A stretch of 64,000 nt of DNA from assembly GCA_913041535.1 (NCBI GenBank), contig CAJWJK010000002.1, forward strand, positions 62,001-126,000, in the 5' to 3' direction. The position numbers were made by a program, and so were the translations under genes. The stretch's first letter is position 1, and the number at the start of each line of letters is the position of its first letter. The DNA is from an uncultured Alphaproteobacteria bacterium. GTDB lineage: Bacteria > Pseudomonadota > Alphaproteobacteria > VGEJ01. The notes below the pieces were generated by a model. The model saw nothing but the letters and a program-made list of their open reading frames with translations. It was not told where the DNA came from and did not search any database. Shown piece by piece: positions 51,289-61,629 of the stretch.

Positions 51289-52626
51289 GTGTCTGAGGTG
51301 TCCATCAGCAACCAAGCTTTGAGTGTTCATGAGTTCAGAACTTTAATGGACCCACTTGGCCCCTTTGAAGCGACCCCTTTTCTAGCAGTTGCTACATCAG
51401 GTGGTGCTGACAGCATAGCGCTTTGCATCCTAGCTGATCGATGGGCACGCGCCCGACGGGGGAAGATCATTGCACTTGTTGTAGATCACCGCCTTCGGAA
51501 AGGGTCTTATGCGGAGGCGCAGAGAGTTAAATCGCAGCTCGAAAATGATCTCGGTATAACTGCTCGAGTGCTCCGAGGATACAAGTCGAGTAGCGGTGCA
51601 AATGTCCAAGCGAAAGCACGTGCCATGCGATATCGGTTAATGTGTGACTGGTGTGTTCGATACGGCATTCTTCATCTTTTACTTGGGCATCATCGAGAAG
51701 ACCAGGCTGAGACGTTTCTACTGCGTTTAATTCGTGGTAGCGGTGTTGAGGGACTCGCTGCGATGTCATCGGTGTCAGAATTAATGGGTGTTCGGATTCT
51801 TAGGCCATTCTTAACCACTTCCAAGTTGCGTTTAAAAACGACCGTGACTGATGCACGGCAATTGTGGCTTGAAGACCCCAGCAATGCAGATAGAAAATTT
51901 TCCAGAGTGCGGATCCGACAGCTTTCTCATTTACTTGAGGAAGAAGGCCTTGAAAGCATTCGTATCACAAATACAGCTTATCATATAGGACGAGCAAGAG
52001 ACACTCTTGAGGACAGTCAAGCGGATTTGTTGGCGCGTGCTCTTACTTTAAATGCGGCGGGATACGGAATTCTCAACACTCAACTATTTAAACAGGCACG
52101 AAGAGAAACTGCACTTCGCGCTCTAGCCCGGGTCTTGATTTGCATATCCGGCCGTGATCATTCCCCACGTTTTGTGAGACTTGAACGTCTTTACACAGCA
52201 ATCATGAAGGGGCAAGGTCATCCTAGGACATTGCATGGTTGTCGTTTGGCGGGCTATCAAGGAGAGTTACTTGTCTGTCGGGAAGTTGCTGCGGTTTGTC
52301 AGACCTTGCCTATAGAGAATGGCCAAGAGCTGATATGGGACCGCAGGTACCGTGTGTCTTTGGTATCCCCAGTCTGTGATTCGACCCTATATGTCGCTAA
52401 GTTGGGCAGGATCGGGCTTCGGCAAATTATTAAAGAGGCAGGAATAAACCGTCCGTCGATGCCATCGGCAGTTTGTGTTTCTCTTCCGGCATTATGGTGC
52501 GGCGAAGGTGTGTTAGCTGTTCCATATCTTCGGGGCGTCAAAGAACATTTACGCCCAATGGAGAAGTTCAATGTTACATTTCGGCCATTTCAGCCTATGA
52601 TGTCACGGTTCTATACACTTGCATGA
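51289..52626 (+). CDS. tilS: tRNA(Ile)-lysidine synthase
   Basis: SGGADSIALCILADRWA PP-loop; LGHHREDQAETFLLRLIRGSGVEGLAAM. Confidence 0.95.
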   Translation: MSEVSISNQALSVHEFRTLMDPLGPFEATPFLAVATSGGADSIALCILADRWARARRGKIIALVVDHRLRKGSYAEAQRVKSQLENDLGITARVLRGYKSSSGANVQAKARAMRYRLMCDWCVRYGILHLLLGHHREDQAETFLLRLIRGSGVEGLAAMSSVSELMGVRILRPFLTTSKLRLKTTVTDARQLWLEDPSNADRKFSRVRIRQLSHLLEEEGLESIRITNTAYHIGRARDTLEDSQADLLARALTLNAAGYGILNTQLFKQARRETALRALARVLICISGRDHSPRFVRLERLYTAIMKGQGHPRTLHGCRLAGYQGELLVCREVAAVCQTLPIENGQELIWDRRYRVSLVSPVCDSTLYVAKLGRIGLRQIIKEAGINRPSMPSAVCVSLPALWCGEGVLAVPYLRGVKEHLRPMEKFNVTFRPFQPMMSRFYTLA

Positions 52627-52645
52627 CGAGTTTTGTGCACTATGT

Positions 52646-52670
52646 GTATTACGTATTAAGTATTAGGTAT
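52646..52670 (+). repeat. short heptamer tandem repeat GTATTAN x3 plus partial
   Basis: gtattac gtattaa gtattag gtat in the tilS-ftsH intergenic region. Confidence 0.75.
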
Positions 52671-52767
52671 GCCAAGCGAGGAACGATTGGTTTAGAATAA
52701 GCTTCCTAGTCTACACTCTATTGGGAATGAACACGGGAGAATAGCGCAGTCTGCGTTATAGAAAAAA

Positions 52768-54705
52768 GTGGGTAAATTCGGTCGAAATTTGGCGCTGTGG
52801 GTGATTATTGGTCTGCTGCTTATTGCCCTTTTTAATCTATTTCAGGGTCAGTCTTCTTCTGGCCCGGTAGTCTCTCTTGCCTTTTCCGATTTTCTTTCGG
52901 AAGTCGAGGAGGGTCGTGTAAGTGATGTAACCATGCAAGGTAATACTATTACTGGACACTATGAGGATGGGCGTGCGTTTAGCACTTATGCACCAGACGA
53001 CCCTGGTCTAGTGCCTCGTTTGCAGAAACATGGTGTAAAGATTAGTGCCGCCCCCGTAGATGATAACGTGCCGTCTTTATTTAGCATTCTTGTGTCCTGG
53101 TTCCCGATGCTTTTGTTGATCGGTGTATGGATCTTCTTTATGCGTCAGATGCAGTCGGGCGGTGGTAAGGCTATGGGTTTTGGAAAGTCCAAAGCTCGGT
53201 TGCTTACCGAGCGTCAAGGGCGGATTACTTTTAATGATGTGGCAGGTATTGATGAGGCTAAAGAAGAGCTTGAGGAGATTGTGGAATTCTTGAAGGATCC
53301 TCAGCGATTTCAGCGCCTCGGGGGGAGAATTCCGAAAGGAGCTTTACTGGTAGGTCCGCCAGGAACAGGGAAGACACTGCTCGCACGAGCTATAGCTGGT
53401 GAGGCCAATGTTCCGTTTTTTACTATATCTGGTTCAGACTTTGTAGAAATGTTCGTCGGTGTTGGAGCCAGCAGAGTGAGAGACATGTTTGAGCAGGGCA
53501 AGAAAAATGCACCCTGCATAATTTTTATTGATGAGATTGATGCGGTTGGACGGCATCGAGGTGCTGGTTTGGGCGGCGGAAATGATGAGAGAGAGCAAAC
53601 GCTTAACCAATTGTTGGTTGAGATGGATGGTTTTGAGGCAGCTGAGGGCGTGATTCTCGTTGCAGCTACTAATAGGCCCGATGTGCTTGATCCGGCATTG
53701 CTTCGGCCAGGTCGGTTCGATCGGCAGGTAGTTGTACCAAACCCTGATATATTGGGACGTGAGAAGATTTTAAAAGTTCATATGCGTAAGGTGCCATTAG
53801 CGCCAGATGTAGAAGCCCGCACTATAGCCCGCGGCACACCGGGGTTTTCCGGTGCTGATTTAGCAAATCTGGTGAACGAATCTGCGTTGTTAGCAGCTCG
53901 TAAAGGTAAGCGAGTAGTGACAATGAGTGACTTTGAAGAAGCAAAAGACAAGGTGATGATGGGTGCCGAGCGTCGGTCAATGGTGATGACTGAGGAGGAA
54001 CGGCGGTTGACGGCTTACCATGAAGGGGGTCATGCATTGGTTACTGCGTACTGCCCAGAAAGCGATCCAATCCACAAAGCTACAATTATACCGCGTGGGC
54101 AGGCGTTGGGCTTGGTTCAACGTTTGCCAGAAGGTGATCGTTATTCTCATGCTAGGAACTATCTTGAGGATTCGCTAGCAATCGCGATGGGTGGTCGTGT
54201 GGCAGAAGAGATAATTTATGGGAAGGATCGAGTCACCACGGGCGCAGCAAGTGATATTAAGCAGGCTACTGACCTTGCTCGAAAAATGGTAACGGAATGG
54301 GGGATGAGTGGCGAACTCGGACCGCTTCGCTTCAGTGATAACGAAGAGGAGGTTTTCCTTGGTCACTCTGTCACACAGCGAAAGAATGTCTCGGAGGCAA
54401 CTGCTCGCGTTATCGATGCGGAGATAAAACAGCTAATTGACACTGCTGATAAACGCGCTCGGGAAATCATAACAACTCATCTTGACGAATTACATCGATT
54501 AGCTAATTCACTACTAGAATATGAAACGCTTACGGGCGACGAGATTGCAGCAGTACTTCGTGGGGAAGAAATCCACTCTGATACCGATGGATCTACAAAT
54601 GGAGAGCTTGGTGTTAGAGGATCCGTTCCATCAGCGGGCGGACGGCGTGACAAGGGACATAAAGCGCCAGGTGGGCTAGAACCAGAGCCTCAACCGGGCT
54701 CTTAA
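52768..54705 (+). CDS. ftsH: ATP-dependent zinc metalloprotease FtsH
   Basis: [26 protein letters not shown] zinc site, C-terminal FtsH peptidase; GTG start. Confidence 0.97.
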   Translation: MGKFGRNLALWVIIGLLLIALFNLFQGQSSSGPVVSLAFSDFLSEVEEGRVSDVTMQGNTITGHYEDGRAFSTYAPDDPGLVPRLQKHGVKISAAPVDDNVPSLFSILVSWFPMLLLIGVWIFFMRQMQSGGGKAMGFGKSKARLLTERQGRITFNDVAGIDEAKEELEEIVEFLKDPQRFQRLGGRIPKGALLVGPPGTGKTLLARAIAGEANVPFFTISGSDFVEMFVGVGASRVRDMFEQGKKNAPCIIFIDEIDAVGRHRGAGLGGGNDEREQTLNQLLVEMDGFEAAEGVILVAATNRPDVLDPALLRPGRFDRQVVVPNPDILGREKILKVHMRKVPLAPDVEARTIARGTPGFSGADLANLVNESALLAARKGKRVVTMSDFEEAKDKVMMGAERRSMVMTEEERRLTAYHEGGHALVTAYCPESDPIHKATIIPRGQALGLVQRLPEGDRYSHARNYLEDSLAIAMGGRVAEEIIYGKDRVTTGAASDIKQATDLARKMVTEWGMSGELGPLRFSDNEEEVFLGHSVTQRKNVSEATARVIDAEIKQLIDTADKRAREIITTHLDELHRLANSLLEYETLTGDEIAAVLRGEEIHSDTDGSTNGELGVRGSVPSAGGRRDKGHKAPGGLEPEPQPGS

Positions 54706-54731
54706 GCAGTAGATTCGGCTCGGGTAACGTC

Positions 54732-55847
54732 GTGGCAAACCTGATGCCACCAAGGTGTGACCCTGATGACAAGGTCTATCTGTGGCCACGGGGCTTAACC
54801 TTTGGCCAATCAGATGAGTCTTGGAGCAAGCTTGCTGGAGGTGCTTTGTGTTATCATTCCATTGAGATTCTAATACGCAATGTGGCTGGCAGTGTTTGCT
54901 CCTTCTCTGCGGGACCGGACGCAGTTAGAGACTGGGTGTCTGGTCTAAGCAATCCTATCTCCGAACGCATCAATGCCTTGCTTCTCGCAATCGAAAATCC
55001 GCGGATTCCAATGCTTAATCTCGATTGGACGAAACCAAACTTGATGGGCATTCTTAATGTAACTCCTGACAGTTTTTCTGATGGTGGCCGCTATTTAGAT
55101 AGAAAGGATGCTATTGAGTACGGCCATGTATTGTGTGCGAGCGGTGCAAGAATTATTGATGTCGGGGGTGAAAGCACGCGACCCGGGGCTAAACCTATCT
55201 CCAGTCAACAGGAATTGGATAGAGTATTACCAATCGTAGCGGGTTTGAAAGATTTGCCAGTGCCTTTATCCATTGACACTCGGCAAGCGGCTGTAATGTC
55301 CGCTGCACTAGAGAACGGAGTGTCAATGATAAATGATATTAGTGCACTTAGTGCAGACCCCGATAGTCTCGATGTGGCCTCAAAATCAGATGTTCCGATC
55401 GTGCTGATGCATTGCCAGGGAGACCCTCATACAATGCAGAGGTCTCCAGTGTATAGCGATGTTGTGCTTGATGTCTTTGATTACCTGGAGTCGAGAATTC
55501 ACACTTGTATGGATGCGGGTATATCTCGTGCGCGGATCATTGTTGATCCAGGCATTGGTTTTGGGAAGACCCTTGAGCATAATGTAGAGCTGCTTCAGAA
55601 GCTTTCTCTATTTCATGGTCTAGGCTGCCCACTTCTAGTGGGCATGTCACGTAAAAATTTCATAGCTCAGCTGGACAGAGGTCAAGCTACCAATCATCGA
55701 TTGTCGGGATCTATAGCGGCATCACTCTGGGCTCTCAGTCAGGGTGCTCAACTGCTTAGAGTTCATGATGTTCAAGAGACCCTCGAAGCCATTAACATAT
55801 GGCTACCTCTTCAGTTTGGCTTTCGGGAGTCGGAGTATGCTAAATGA
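54732..55847 (+). CDS. folP: dihydropteroate synthase with about 100-aa N-terminal extension
   Basis: NLMGILNVTPDSFSDGGRYLD, IIDVGGESTRPGA, SIDTRQAAV, GIGFGKTLEHNVELL; GTG start. Confidence 0.93.
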   Translation: MANLMPPRCDPDDKVYLWPRGLTFGQSDESWSKLAGGALCYHSIEILIRNVAGSVCSFSAGPDAVRDWVSGLSNPISERINALLLAIENPRIPMLNLDWTKPNLMGILNVTPDSFSDGGRYLDRKDAIEYGHVLCASGARIIDVGGESTRPGAKPISSQQELDRVLPIVAGLKDLPVPLSIDTRQAAVMSAALENGVSMINDISALSADPDSLDVASKSDVPIVLMHCQGDPHTMQRSPVYSDVVLDVFDYLESRIHTCMDAGISRARIIVDPGIGFGKTLEHNVELLQKLSLFHGLGCPLLVGMSRKNFIAQLDRGQATNHRLSGSIAASLWALSQGAQLLRVHDVQETLEAINIWLPLQFGFRESEYAK

Positions 55848-55872
55848 TTGATTTCAACTAAGGCCAAACTCA

Positions 55873-57231
55873 ATGGCTCAAATCTATTTCGGAACTGATG
55901 GAATACGCGGGATCTCTAACCGAGATCCGATGACGGCTGAAACCACCATGCGTATAGGAATGGCAGTTGGAAGCGTGTTCACTCATTCCAAGAGTGTCCG
56001 TCGTGCAGTCATCGGCAAGGATACCAGACTTTCGGGATACTTATTGGAGCCTGCGCTTACAGCAGGCCTGATTTCGGTTGGCATGGATGTGGTTATAGGA
56101 GGTCCTATGCCTACACCGGCTCTTGCAATGCTGACCAAAAGCTTAGGTGCGGATCTTGGTGTAATGATTTCTGCATCACACAATCCATACCAAGATAATG
56201 GAATCAAACTTTTTTCGTCCGATGGGCATAAGCTATCAGATGAGTTAGAGGCGAAGATAGAGGAGCGTATTGATTCTGAGCTGGAACAGTTTCGCGAAGC
56301 TCCAGAGCGACTTGGTAGAGCACACCGTTTAAAGGATGGTCAAAATCGTTACATCGAATCGGTAAAGAAAACGTTTCCTGATAATCTGACCCTTAGAGGA
56401 CTGCGAATCGTTGTCGACTGTGCAAATGGCGCCGCATACCGAGTCGCTCCAACTATTTTGTCGGAATTGGGAGCTGAGGTAATCACACTTGGAGTCAATC
56501 CTAATGGTACCAACATAAACCGAGCGTGTGGTTCGACTCATCCAGAACACATGCAAAAACAAGTTATGCTTTGTAGTGCAGATGTCGGACTTTCTTTGGA
56601 TGGAGATGCGGACCGTTTGCTCATGGCAGATGATACTGGGGCTTTAATTGATGGTGATCAAATACTGGCACTTATTGCGAAGAGATATCATGCATCGGGG
56701 GAGTTGACAGGTGGCGGTGTGGTCGGGACGGTCATGTCAAACTTAGGGCTAGAGAATTATCTTGCTGAACTAGGGCTAGATTTGGAAAGGACACGGGTGG
56801 GCGACCGTTATGTAGTTGAACATATGAGGAAATGCGGTTTTAACCTTGGAGGCGAACAATCCGGCCACATAGTGCTGAGCGACTTTGCCACTACAGGAGA
56901 TGGCCTTGTTGCTGCACTCCAATGTCTTGCGGTTTTAGTTGAATCGGAGAAGTTGTCTAGCGAAGTGTTACGGTGTTTTGAGGCGATTCCCCAAACTATT
57001 CATAATATTAATTTGGAAAATATGGATACGGAAGACACTCAGTTGGATGCCGCAATAATTGTGGAAGCAACCAAAGTGGGTGAGAGTATTCTTAAAGGTA
57101 GAGGTAGGTTGCTTATTCGTCCATCAGGCACAGAACCGGTCATTCGTGTGATGGTTGAGGGTGAAGACGAAAGTCTTATAGATAAGGTAGTTAGTGAAGT
57201 ATCCAATGTATTGTTGGGTTGTACAAATTAG
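55873..57231 (+). CDS. glmM: phosphoglucosamine mutase
   Basis: YFGTDGIRGISNRDPMTAE, MISASHNPYQDNGIKLFSSDG, SLDGDADRLLMAD. Confidence 0.97.
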   Translation: MAQIYFGTDGIRGISNRDPMTAETTMRIGMAVGSVFTHSKSVRRAVIGKDTRLSGYLLEPALTAGLISVGMDVVIGGPMPTPALAMLTKSLGADLGVMISASHNPYQDNGIKLFSSDGHKLSDELEAKIEERIDSELEQFREAPERLGRAHRLKDGQNRYIESVKKTFPDNLTLRGLRIVVDCANGAAYRVAPTILSELGAEVITLGVNPNGTNINRACGSTHPEHMQKQVMLCSADVGLSLDGDADRLLMADDTGALIDGDQILALIAKRYHASGELTGGGVVGTVMSNLGLENYLAELGLDLERTRVGDRYVVEHMRKCGFNLGGEQSGHIVLSDFATTGDGLVAALQCLAVLVESEKLSSEVLRCFEAIPQTIHNINLENMDTEDTQLDAAIIVEATKVGESILKGRGRLLIRPSGTEPVIRVMVEGEDESLIDKVVSEVSNVLLGCTN

Positions 57232-57318
57232 GTTGTAGTATTCTATGCAATTGATTTTACGAATTATTTGGGACGGTTGCGTTATGCGGGTGTGCGGCGA
57301 ATCCTTGGGTATCTGTAG

Positions 57319-58122
57319 GTGAGAGGCAGAGTCTTAATTGCTGCTGGGTCTGACTCGGGTGGTGGAGCGGGCATTCAAGCTGATGTAAAGACTGTAACGG
57401 CGTTGGCTGGGTTTGCAACGACCGCAATTACCGCACTAACCGCACAGAATACTTTCGGAGTGCACAGCATTGAGAAAGTAGACCCTAATTTTGTTGCACG
57501 ACAGATGGAGGTGGTGATTACGGATATTGGTGTTGATGCAGTCAAGACTGGAATGTTGCACAATGCTGGTGTGATAGAGGCTGTTGAGAATGTATATAGC
57601 GTGCACTGCAATGATGTCCCGTTGGTTGTTGATCCAGTGATGGTTGCAAAGGGTGGTGCAGTACTATTGCAAGAAGATGCTGTAGATGCGCTAAAAACTT
57701 ATCTTATTCCCTTAGCCACTGTCCTGACACCAAACATTCCCGAAGCAGAGGTTCTTTCGGGAATCGCTATAAGGGACGATAGTGATGTATCAAGGGCGGC
57801 AGAGAAGATTCTTGCATTGGGCTCTGCAGCAGTCTTGATAACAGGAGGGCATCGGGAAGGGGATCGTATAGTAGACACATTGTGTACTCCGGAATCTAAA
57901 GAGCAATTTGAATCTCCTCGGATTAATACACCGAATACCCACGGCAGCGGTTGTACCCTTGCTTCGGCGATTGCAACGTATCTTGCTAGAGGTCTCTCTC
58001 TCTCCAAGTCTGTAAGCTGCGCTCGTGCCTATGTTCATAAAGCAATCGTGCAAGCGCCGGGTTTAGGTGGTGGCGCAGGGCCCTTAGATCATACGCACAC
58101 GGTGCAGAATTGTAGCGAGTAG
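57319..58122 (+). CDS. thiD: hydroxymethylpyrimidine/phosphomethylpyrimidine kinase
   Basis: VLIAAGSDSGGGAGIQADVKTVTALAGFATTAITALTAQNT; NTHGSGCTLASAIA. Confidence 0.95.
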   Translation: MRGRVLIAAGSDSGGGAGIQADVKTVTALAGFATTAITALTAQNTFGVHSIEKVDPNFVARQMEVVITDIGVDAVKTGMLHNAGVIEAVENVYSVHCNDVPLVVDPVMVAKGGAVLLQEDAVDALKTYLIPLATVLTPNIPEAEVLSGIAIRDDSDVSRAAEKILALGSAAVLITGGHREGDRIVDTLCTPESKEQFESPRINTPNTHGSGCTLASAIATYLARGLSLSKSVSCARAYVHKAIVQAPGLGGGAGPLDHTHTVQNCSE

Positions 58123-58163
58123 TCAGTTTCCAACAATGTCGTCTATTAGCTAGCATCTAAGTT

Positions 58164-58949
58164 ATGAAATACCCTTTGTACCAAATTGATACTTTTACGG
58201 AAGCACCCTTTGCAGGAAATCCAGCAGCAGTTTGTTTGCTTTCCGATTGGTTGAACGACGATTTACTTCTTGCAATCTCAGCTGAGAATAATCTTTCAGA
58301 GACCGCGTTTATGATAGCCCGGGGAGCCAGTTACGATTTGCGTTGGTTTACCCCAACGATAGAAGTTGCACTGTGTGGGCATGCCACCTTGGCTGCTGCT
58401 TATGTGATTATGGCTAAGCTCGACCCTACGGCAAACATTGTGTCTTTCATGACTCGACAAAGTGGAGAGCTGACTGTGGAAAGAATTGATGATTGGTTCT
58501 GGCTCAACATGCCGGCCGTTCCAGCTGCCTCTTGCTCGGTCATTGAGCCAATCGCGAACGCTTTAGGGCGTACGCCAACGGAAGTTTATGTTGCACCACG
58601 CGATTATCTTGCGGTTTTTGGTGACGAGGATGATATCCGTTCTATACAGCCAAGTTTTGAATTGCTGATGGAGCTTGATCGTGACGGTTTAATTGTAACA
58701 GCACCGGGGGAGAAAGTTGATTTTGTTTCCCGTTTCTTTGCGCCGAAACTAGGCGTTTTGGAGGATCCTGTAACCGGATCAGCGCATTGTACGTTAACTC
58801 CATATTGGACAGATCGCCTTAGTCATAAAGAGTTGGTGGCTAATCAAATTTCGCCTCGTGGAGGCTATATTAGATGTATTGCTGATGATGATCGCGTCAG
58901 AGTCGGCGGGCGCTGTACACTCTATCTTGATGGTACAATCGACGTTTAA
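58164..58949 (+). CDS. PhzF family isomerase
   Basis: YQIDTFTEAPFAGNPAAVCLL, NNLSETAFM, LRWFTPTIEVALCGHATLAAAYV, EDPVTGSAHCTL. Confidence 0.95.
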   Translation: MKYPLYQIDTFTEAPFAGNPAAVCLLSDWLNDDLLLAISAENNLSETAFMIARGASYDLRWFTPTIEVALCGHATLAAAYVIMAKLDPTANIVSFMTRQSGELTVERIDDWFWLNMPAVPAASCSVIEPIANALGRTPTEVYVAPRDYLAVFGDEDDIRSIQPSFELLMELDRDGLIVTAPGEKVDFVSRFFAPKLGVLEDPVTGSAHCTLTPYWTDRLSHKELVANQISPRGGYIRCIADDDRVRVGGRCTLYLDGTIDV

Positions 58950-59083
58950 GTTGACGTGCTCAAATTTTCCTATGCCTGCACTGGAGGTCGGTGGCGTGGG
59001 TATGGTTGTAGCGCATATGCGATTGCTGTGGTGACTTCATATATGCCTACTCAGCATAGTTGTCACAAAACTGAAAAAAATAG

Positions 59084-60241
59084 TTAAAACTCAGTATCTA
59101 GAGCCTCAAAGAAGCGATCAATATCCGAATCAGAGTTCCACAAGTGGGGCGTAACTCGTATTGAATTACCTCGTGCACTGACATATACATTTCGAGAAGC
59201 AAGACGTTGAAGAAGTCCCTTGGGAATGCCATTTTTGCAACGAAGGCCTAGAAAATGGCCAGCACGATGTTGGTCGGAGACAGAGCTTAGGCCAAGACTT
59301 GATGCGCGCTCCGCGATGTATAAGTTGCGGGCAGAGAGTGTGTCATAAATAGTTTGAATCTTCCAAGCCAAGAGCTGTTCCAGCGCAGCGATTACCATGG
59401 GCATGAGCGCAAAGTTAGAGTGCTCACCAACGTCGTAACGTCGCGCACCTATTTGATATTCATCTCGGTAGGCGACGAGGTTTGAAAAATTTTCACTACC
59501 TGCTCGCTGCATCCAGCTATATTCAAGTGGCTGTCCTTCCTGAAGATGGGGGGCAACATAGCAAAAACCCATACTGTAGGGGCCTAAAAGCCATTTGTAC
59601 GCTGCACAAGAGAGGTAGTCAGGTTTTACTGCCGCGACATCGAAAGGCAAAGCACCAAGTGATTGTGTTACATCTAAAACGAGGGAAGCTCCCACATCCC
59701 GACAGAGCGCACCTATCTCAATTAGGTCAATAAGGCTTCCATCAGTCCAGTGGCAGTTGGGGAGGGCAACAATTCGGGTTTGTTCGTTAATGGTCGCCTT
59801 AATAGCTTTAGTCCAGTTGTCGTCAGCGGGCCTTTTTACTGTATGAATCTGAGCACTTTCTCGGCTCGCTAGTTCTCGCCAAGGGTATACGTTAGACGGA
59901 AACTGGTCTTCAATAACAACAATGTTCTGGCCCGATTTAACTTCTATATTGGCCATAGCGATCGCTAGTCCATAACTAGCAGAAGGCACAAGGGCAATGT
60001 CATCGCATGTTGCGCCTATGATGCGAGCGAAGAGATTGCGGGCTCTTTCCGAGCTAAGAAAAAAGTCTTCTGGAGTGATTTGCCATGGCTGGGACTTTCT
60101 TCCTACACCGGTAAGGCCTGATTGCCTAACAGATTTTAGGAGTGGAGAGATGTACGCACAATTCAGATAAATTATTTCATCAGGAATGTCGAACAAGTGC
60201 CTTTGGCAGGGAATCATGGGGACCGCATAGATTGACGTCAT
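59084..60241 (-). CDS. class V aminotransferase-fold protein (cysteine desulfurase/kynureninase-like)
   Basis: IIYLNCAYISPLLKSVRQSG, LDVTQSLGALPFDVAAVKPDYLSCAAYKWLLGPYSMGFCYV; start moved from 60334 to 60241. Confidence 0.88.
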   Translation of the reverse strand: MTSIYAVPMIPCQRHLFDIPDEIIYLNCAYISPLLKSVRQSGLTGVGRKSQPWQITPEDFFLSSERARNLFARIIGATCDDIALVPSASYGLAIAMANIEVKSGQNIVVIEDQFPSNVYPWRELASRESAQIHTVKRPADDNWTKAIKATINEQTRIVALPNCHWTDGSLIDLIEIGALCRDVGASLVLDVTQSLGALPFDVAAVKPDYLSCAAYKWLLGPYSMGFCYVAPHLQEGQPLEYSWMQRAGSENFSNLVAYRDEYQIGARRYDVGEHSNFALMPMVIAALEQLLAWKIQTIYDTLSARNLYIAERASSLGLSSVSDQHRAGHFLGLRCKNGIPKGLLQRLASRNVYVSARGNSIRVTPHLWNSDSDIDRFFEALDTEF

Positions 60242-60353
60242 AGAATATGTATCCAGACCACGAGAGAATTGCAGTGTCAATACGTTGGTACAGACGACGA
60301 ATCTTTTTGCTACATTGACAATGAAATTCTGCAATCTAGTATTCTTGTTCTCA

Positions 60354-61532
60354 ATGAGTCATTCCATCGCCATCCGCCGCCCTGATCGACGGCCAGTTGT
60401 GCCATATTTTTCCAGTGGGCCCTGTACAAAAAGACCAGGGTGGTCAGTAGAGGATCTTAACGCGGCAGCGTTGGGACGCGCTCATCGTTCAGAGGCTGGG
60501 TCTGAAAAGTTGTTAGAAGTTATTGACCGTAGCCGCAGAATTCTTGGTATTCCAAAGGATTATCGTATTGGAATTGTTCCGGGTTCTGACACTGGCGCCG
60601 TGGAAATGGCTCTGTGGTCGCTGTTGGGTCTACGAGGGGTCGATGTATTGGCCTGGGAGAGTTTTGGCTTCCGTTGGAGCGTGGACATTATTCATGAATT
60701 ACGTATTCAGGATGTAAGAGTTTTTGAAGCGGACTATGGAACTATACCTGATCTGGTGGATTGGGATACTGGTAGGGATTTAGTATTCACTTGGAACGGC
60801 ACGAGTTCGGGGGTTCGAGTTCCAGACGGTGATTGGATTTCTCCTGACCGAGAGGGCCTTGTGATTTGTGATGCTACTTCGGCCGTTTTTGCAATGCCAA
60901 TTCCGTGGAGAAAGCTAGATGTCGTTACATGGTCATGGCAGAAAGCACTTGGGGGGGAAGCAGCACATGGCATGATAGTATTTAGTCCAAAAGCGGTCGA
61001 ACGGCTTGCATCATTTGTACCTGATAGGCCGATACCAAGATTATTTAGGCTTGTTGATAATGGTCGTTTGAACGTAGGGGTATTTAGAGGCTTAGCTATA
61101 AATACACCATCACTCTTATGCGTGGAGGATGCAATCGATGCTCTGAAATGGGCTGAGTCAATTGGCGGGCTGGATGCATTGATGTCTCGTACTGAGGCTA
61201 ATCTAGCTGTGGTCTCAAAGTGGGTAGAAAAAACAGGTTGGGTAGAATTTCTTGCCCAAGACGACGGTATTCGTTCATCCACGTCGATCTGTCTGAGCAT
61301 TGTTGCTCCCTGGTTTTCCGCACTTGATCAAGTGGAAAAAGATAAGTTCATGAGCTTTTATGTGAAGGTGCTGGCTGATGAGGCTGTTGCCTACGATATC
61401 ATTAACCACCGTGATGCCCCTCCCGGATTACGAGTTTGGGGTGGGCCGACGGTCAATGCTTCAGACATGGTAGATCTCATGCCGTGGTTGGACTGGGCTT
61501 TTGAGAAAGCATGCAAGAAATACGCTGGATGA
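60354..61532 (+). CDS. serC: phosphoserine aminotransferase
   Basis: RRPVVPYFSSGPCTKRPGWSVEDL, GRAHRSEAG, VVTWSWQKALGGEAAHGMIV. Confidence 0.93.
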   Translation: MSHSIAIRRPDRRPVVPYFSSGPCTKRPGWSVEDLNAAALGRAHRSEAGSEKLLEVIDRSRRILGIPKDYRIGIVPGSDTGAVEMALWSLLGLRGVDVLAWESFGFRWSVDIIHELRIQDVRVFEADYGTIPDLVDWDTGRDLVFTWNGTSSGVRVPDGDWISPDREGLVICDATSAVFAMPIPWRKLDVVTWSWQKALGGEAAHGMIVFSPKAVERLASFVPDRPIPRLFRLVDNGRLNVGVFRGLAINTPSLLCVEDAIDALKWAESIGGLDALMSRTEANLAVVSKWVEKTGWVEFLAQDDGIRSSTSICLSIVAPWFSALDQVEKDKFMSFYVKVLADEAVAYDIINHRDAPPGLRVWGGPTVNASDMVDLMPWLDWAFEKACKKYAG

Positions 61533-61629
61533 TCTTTAAGCCGATGGCTGTTGTTTGTTGTTCGTACAGCGTATCGTGCCATGTCGGTATATGGACACCG
61601 TTAATTGTGTTAATCGTGGGCGTGGTGCC

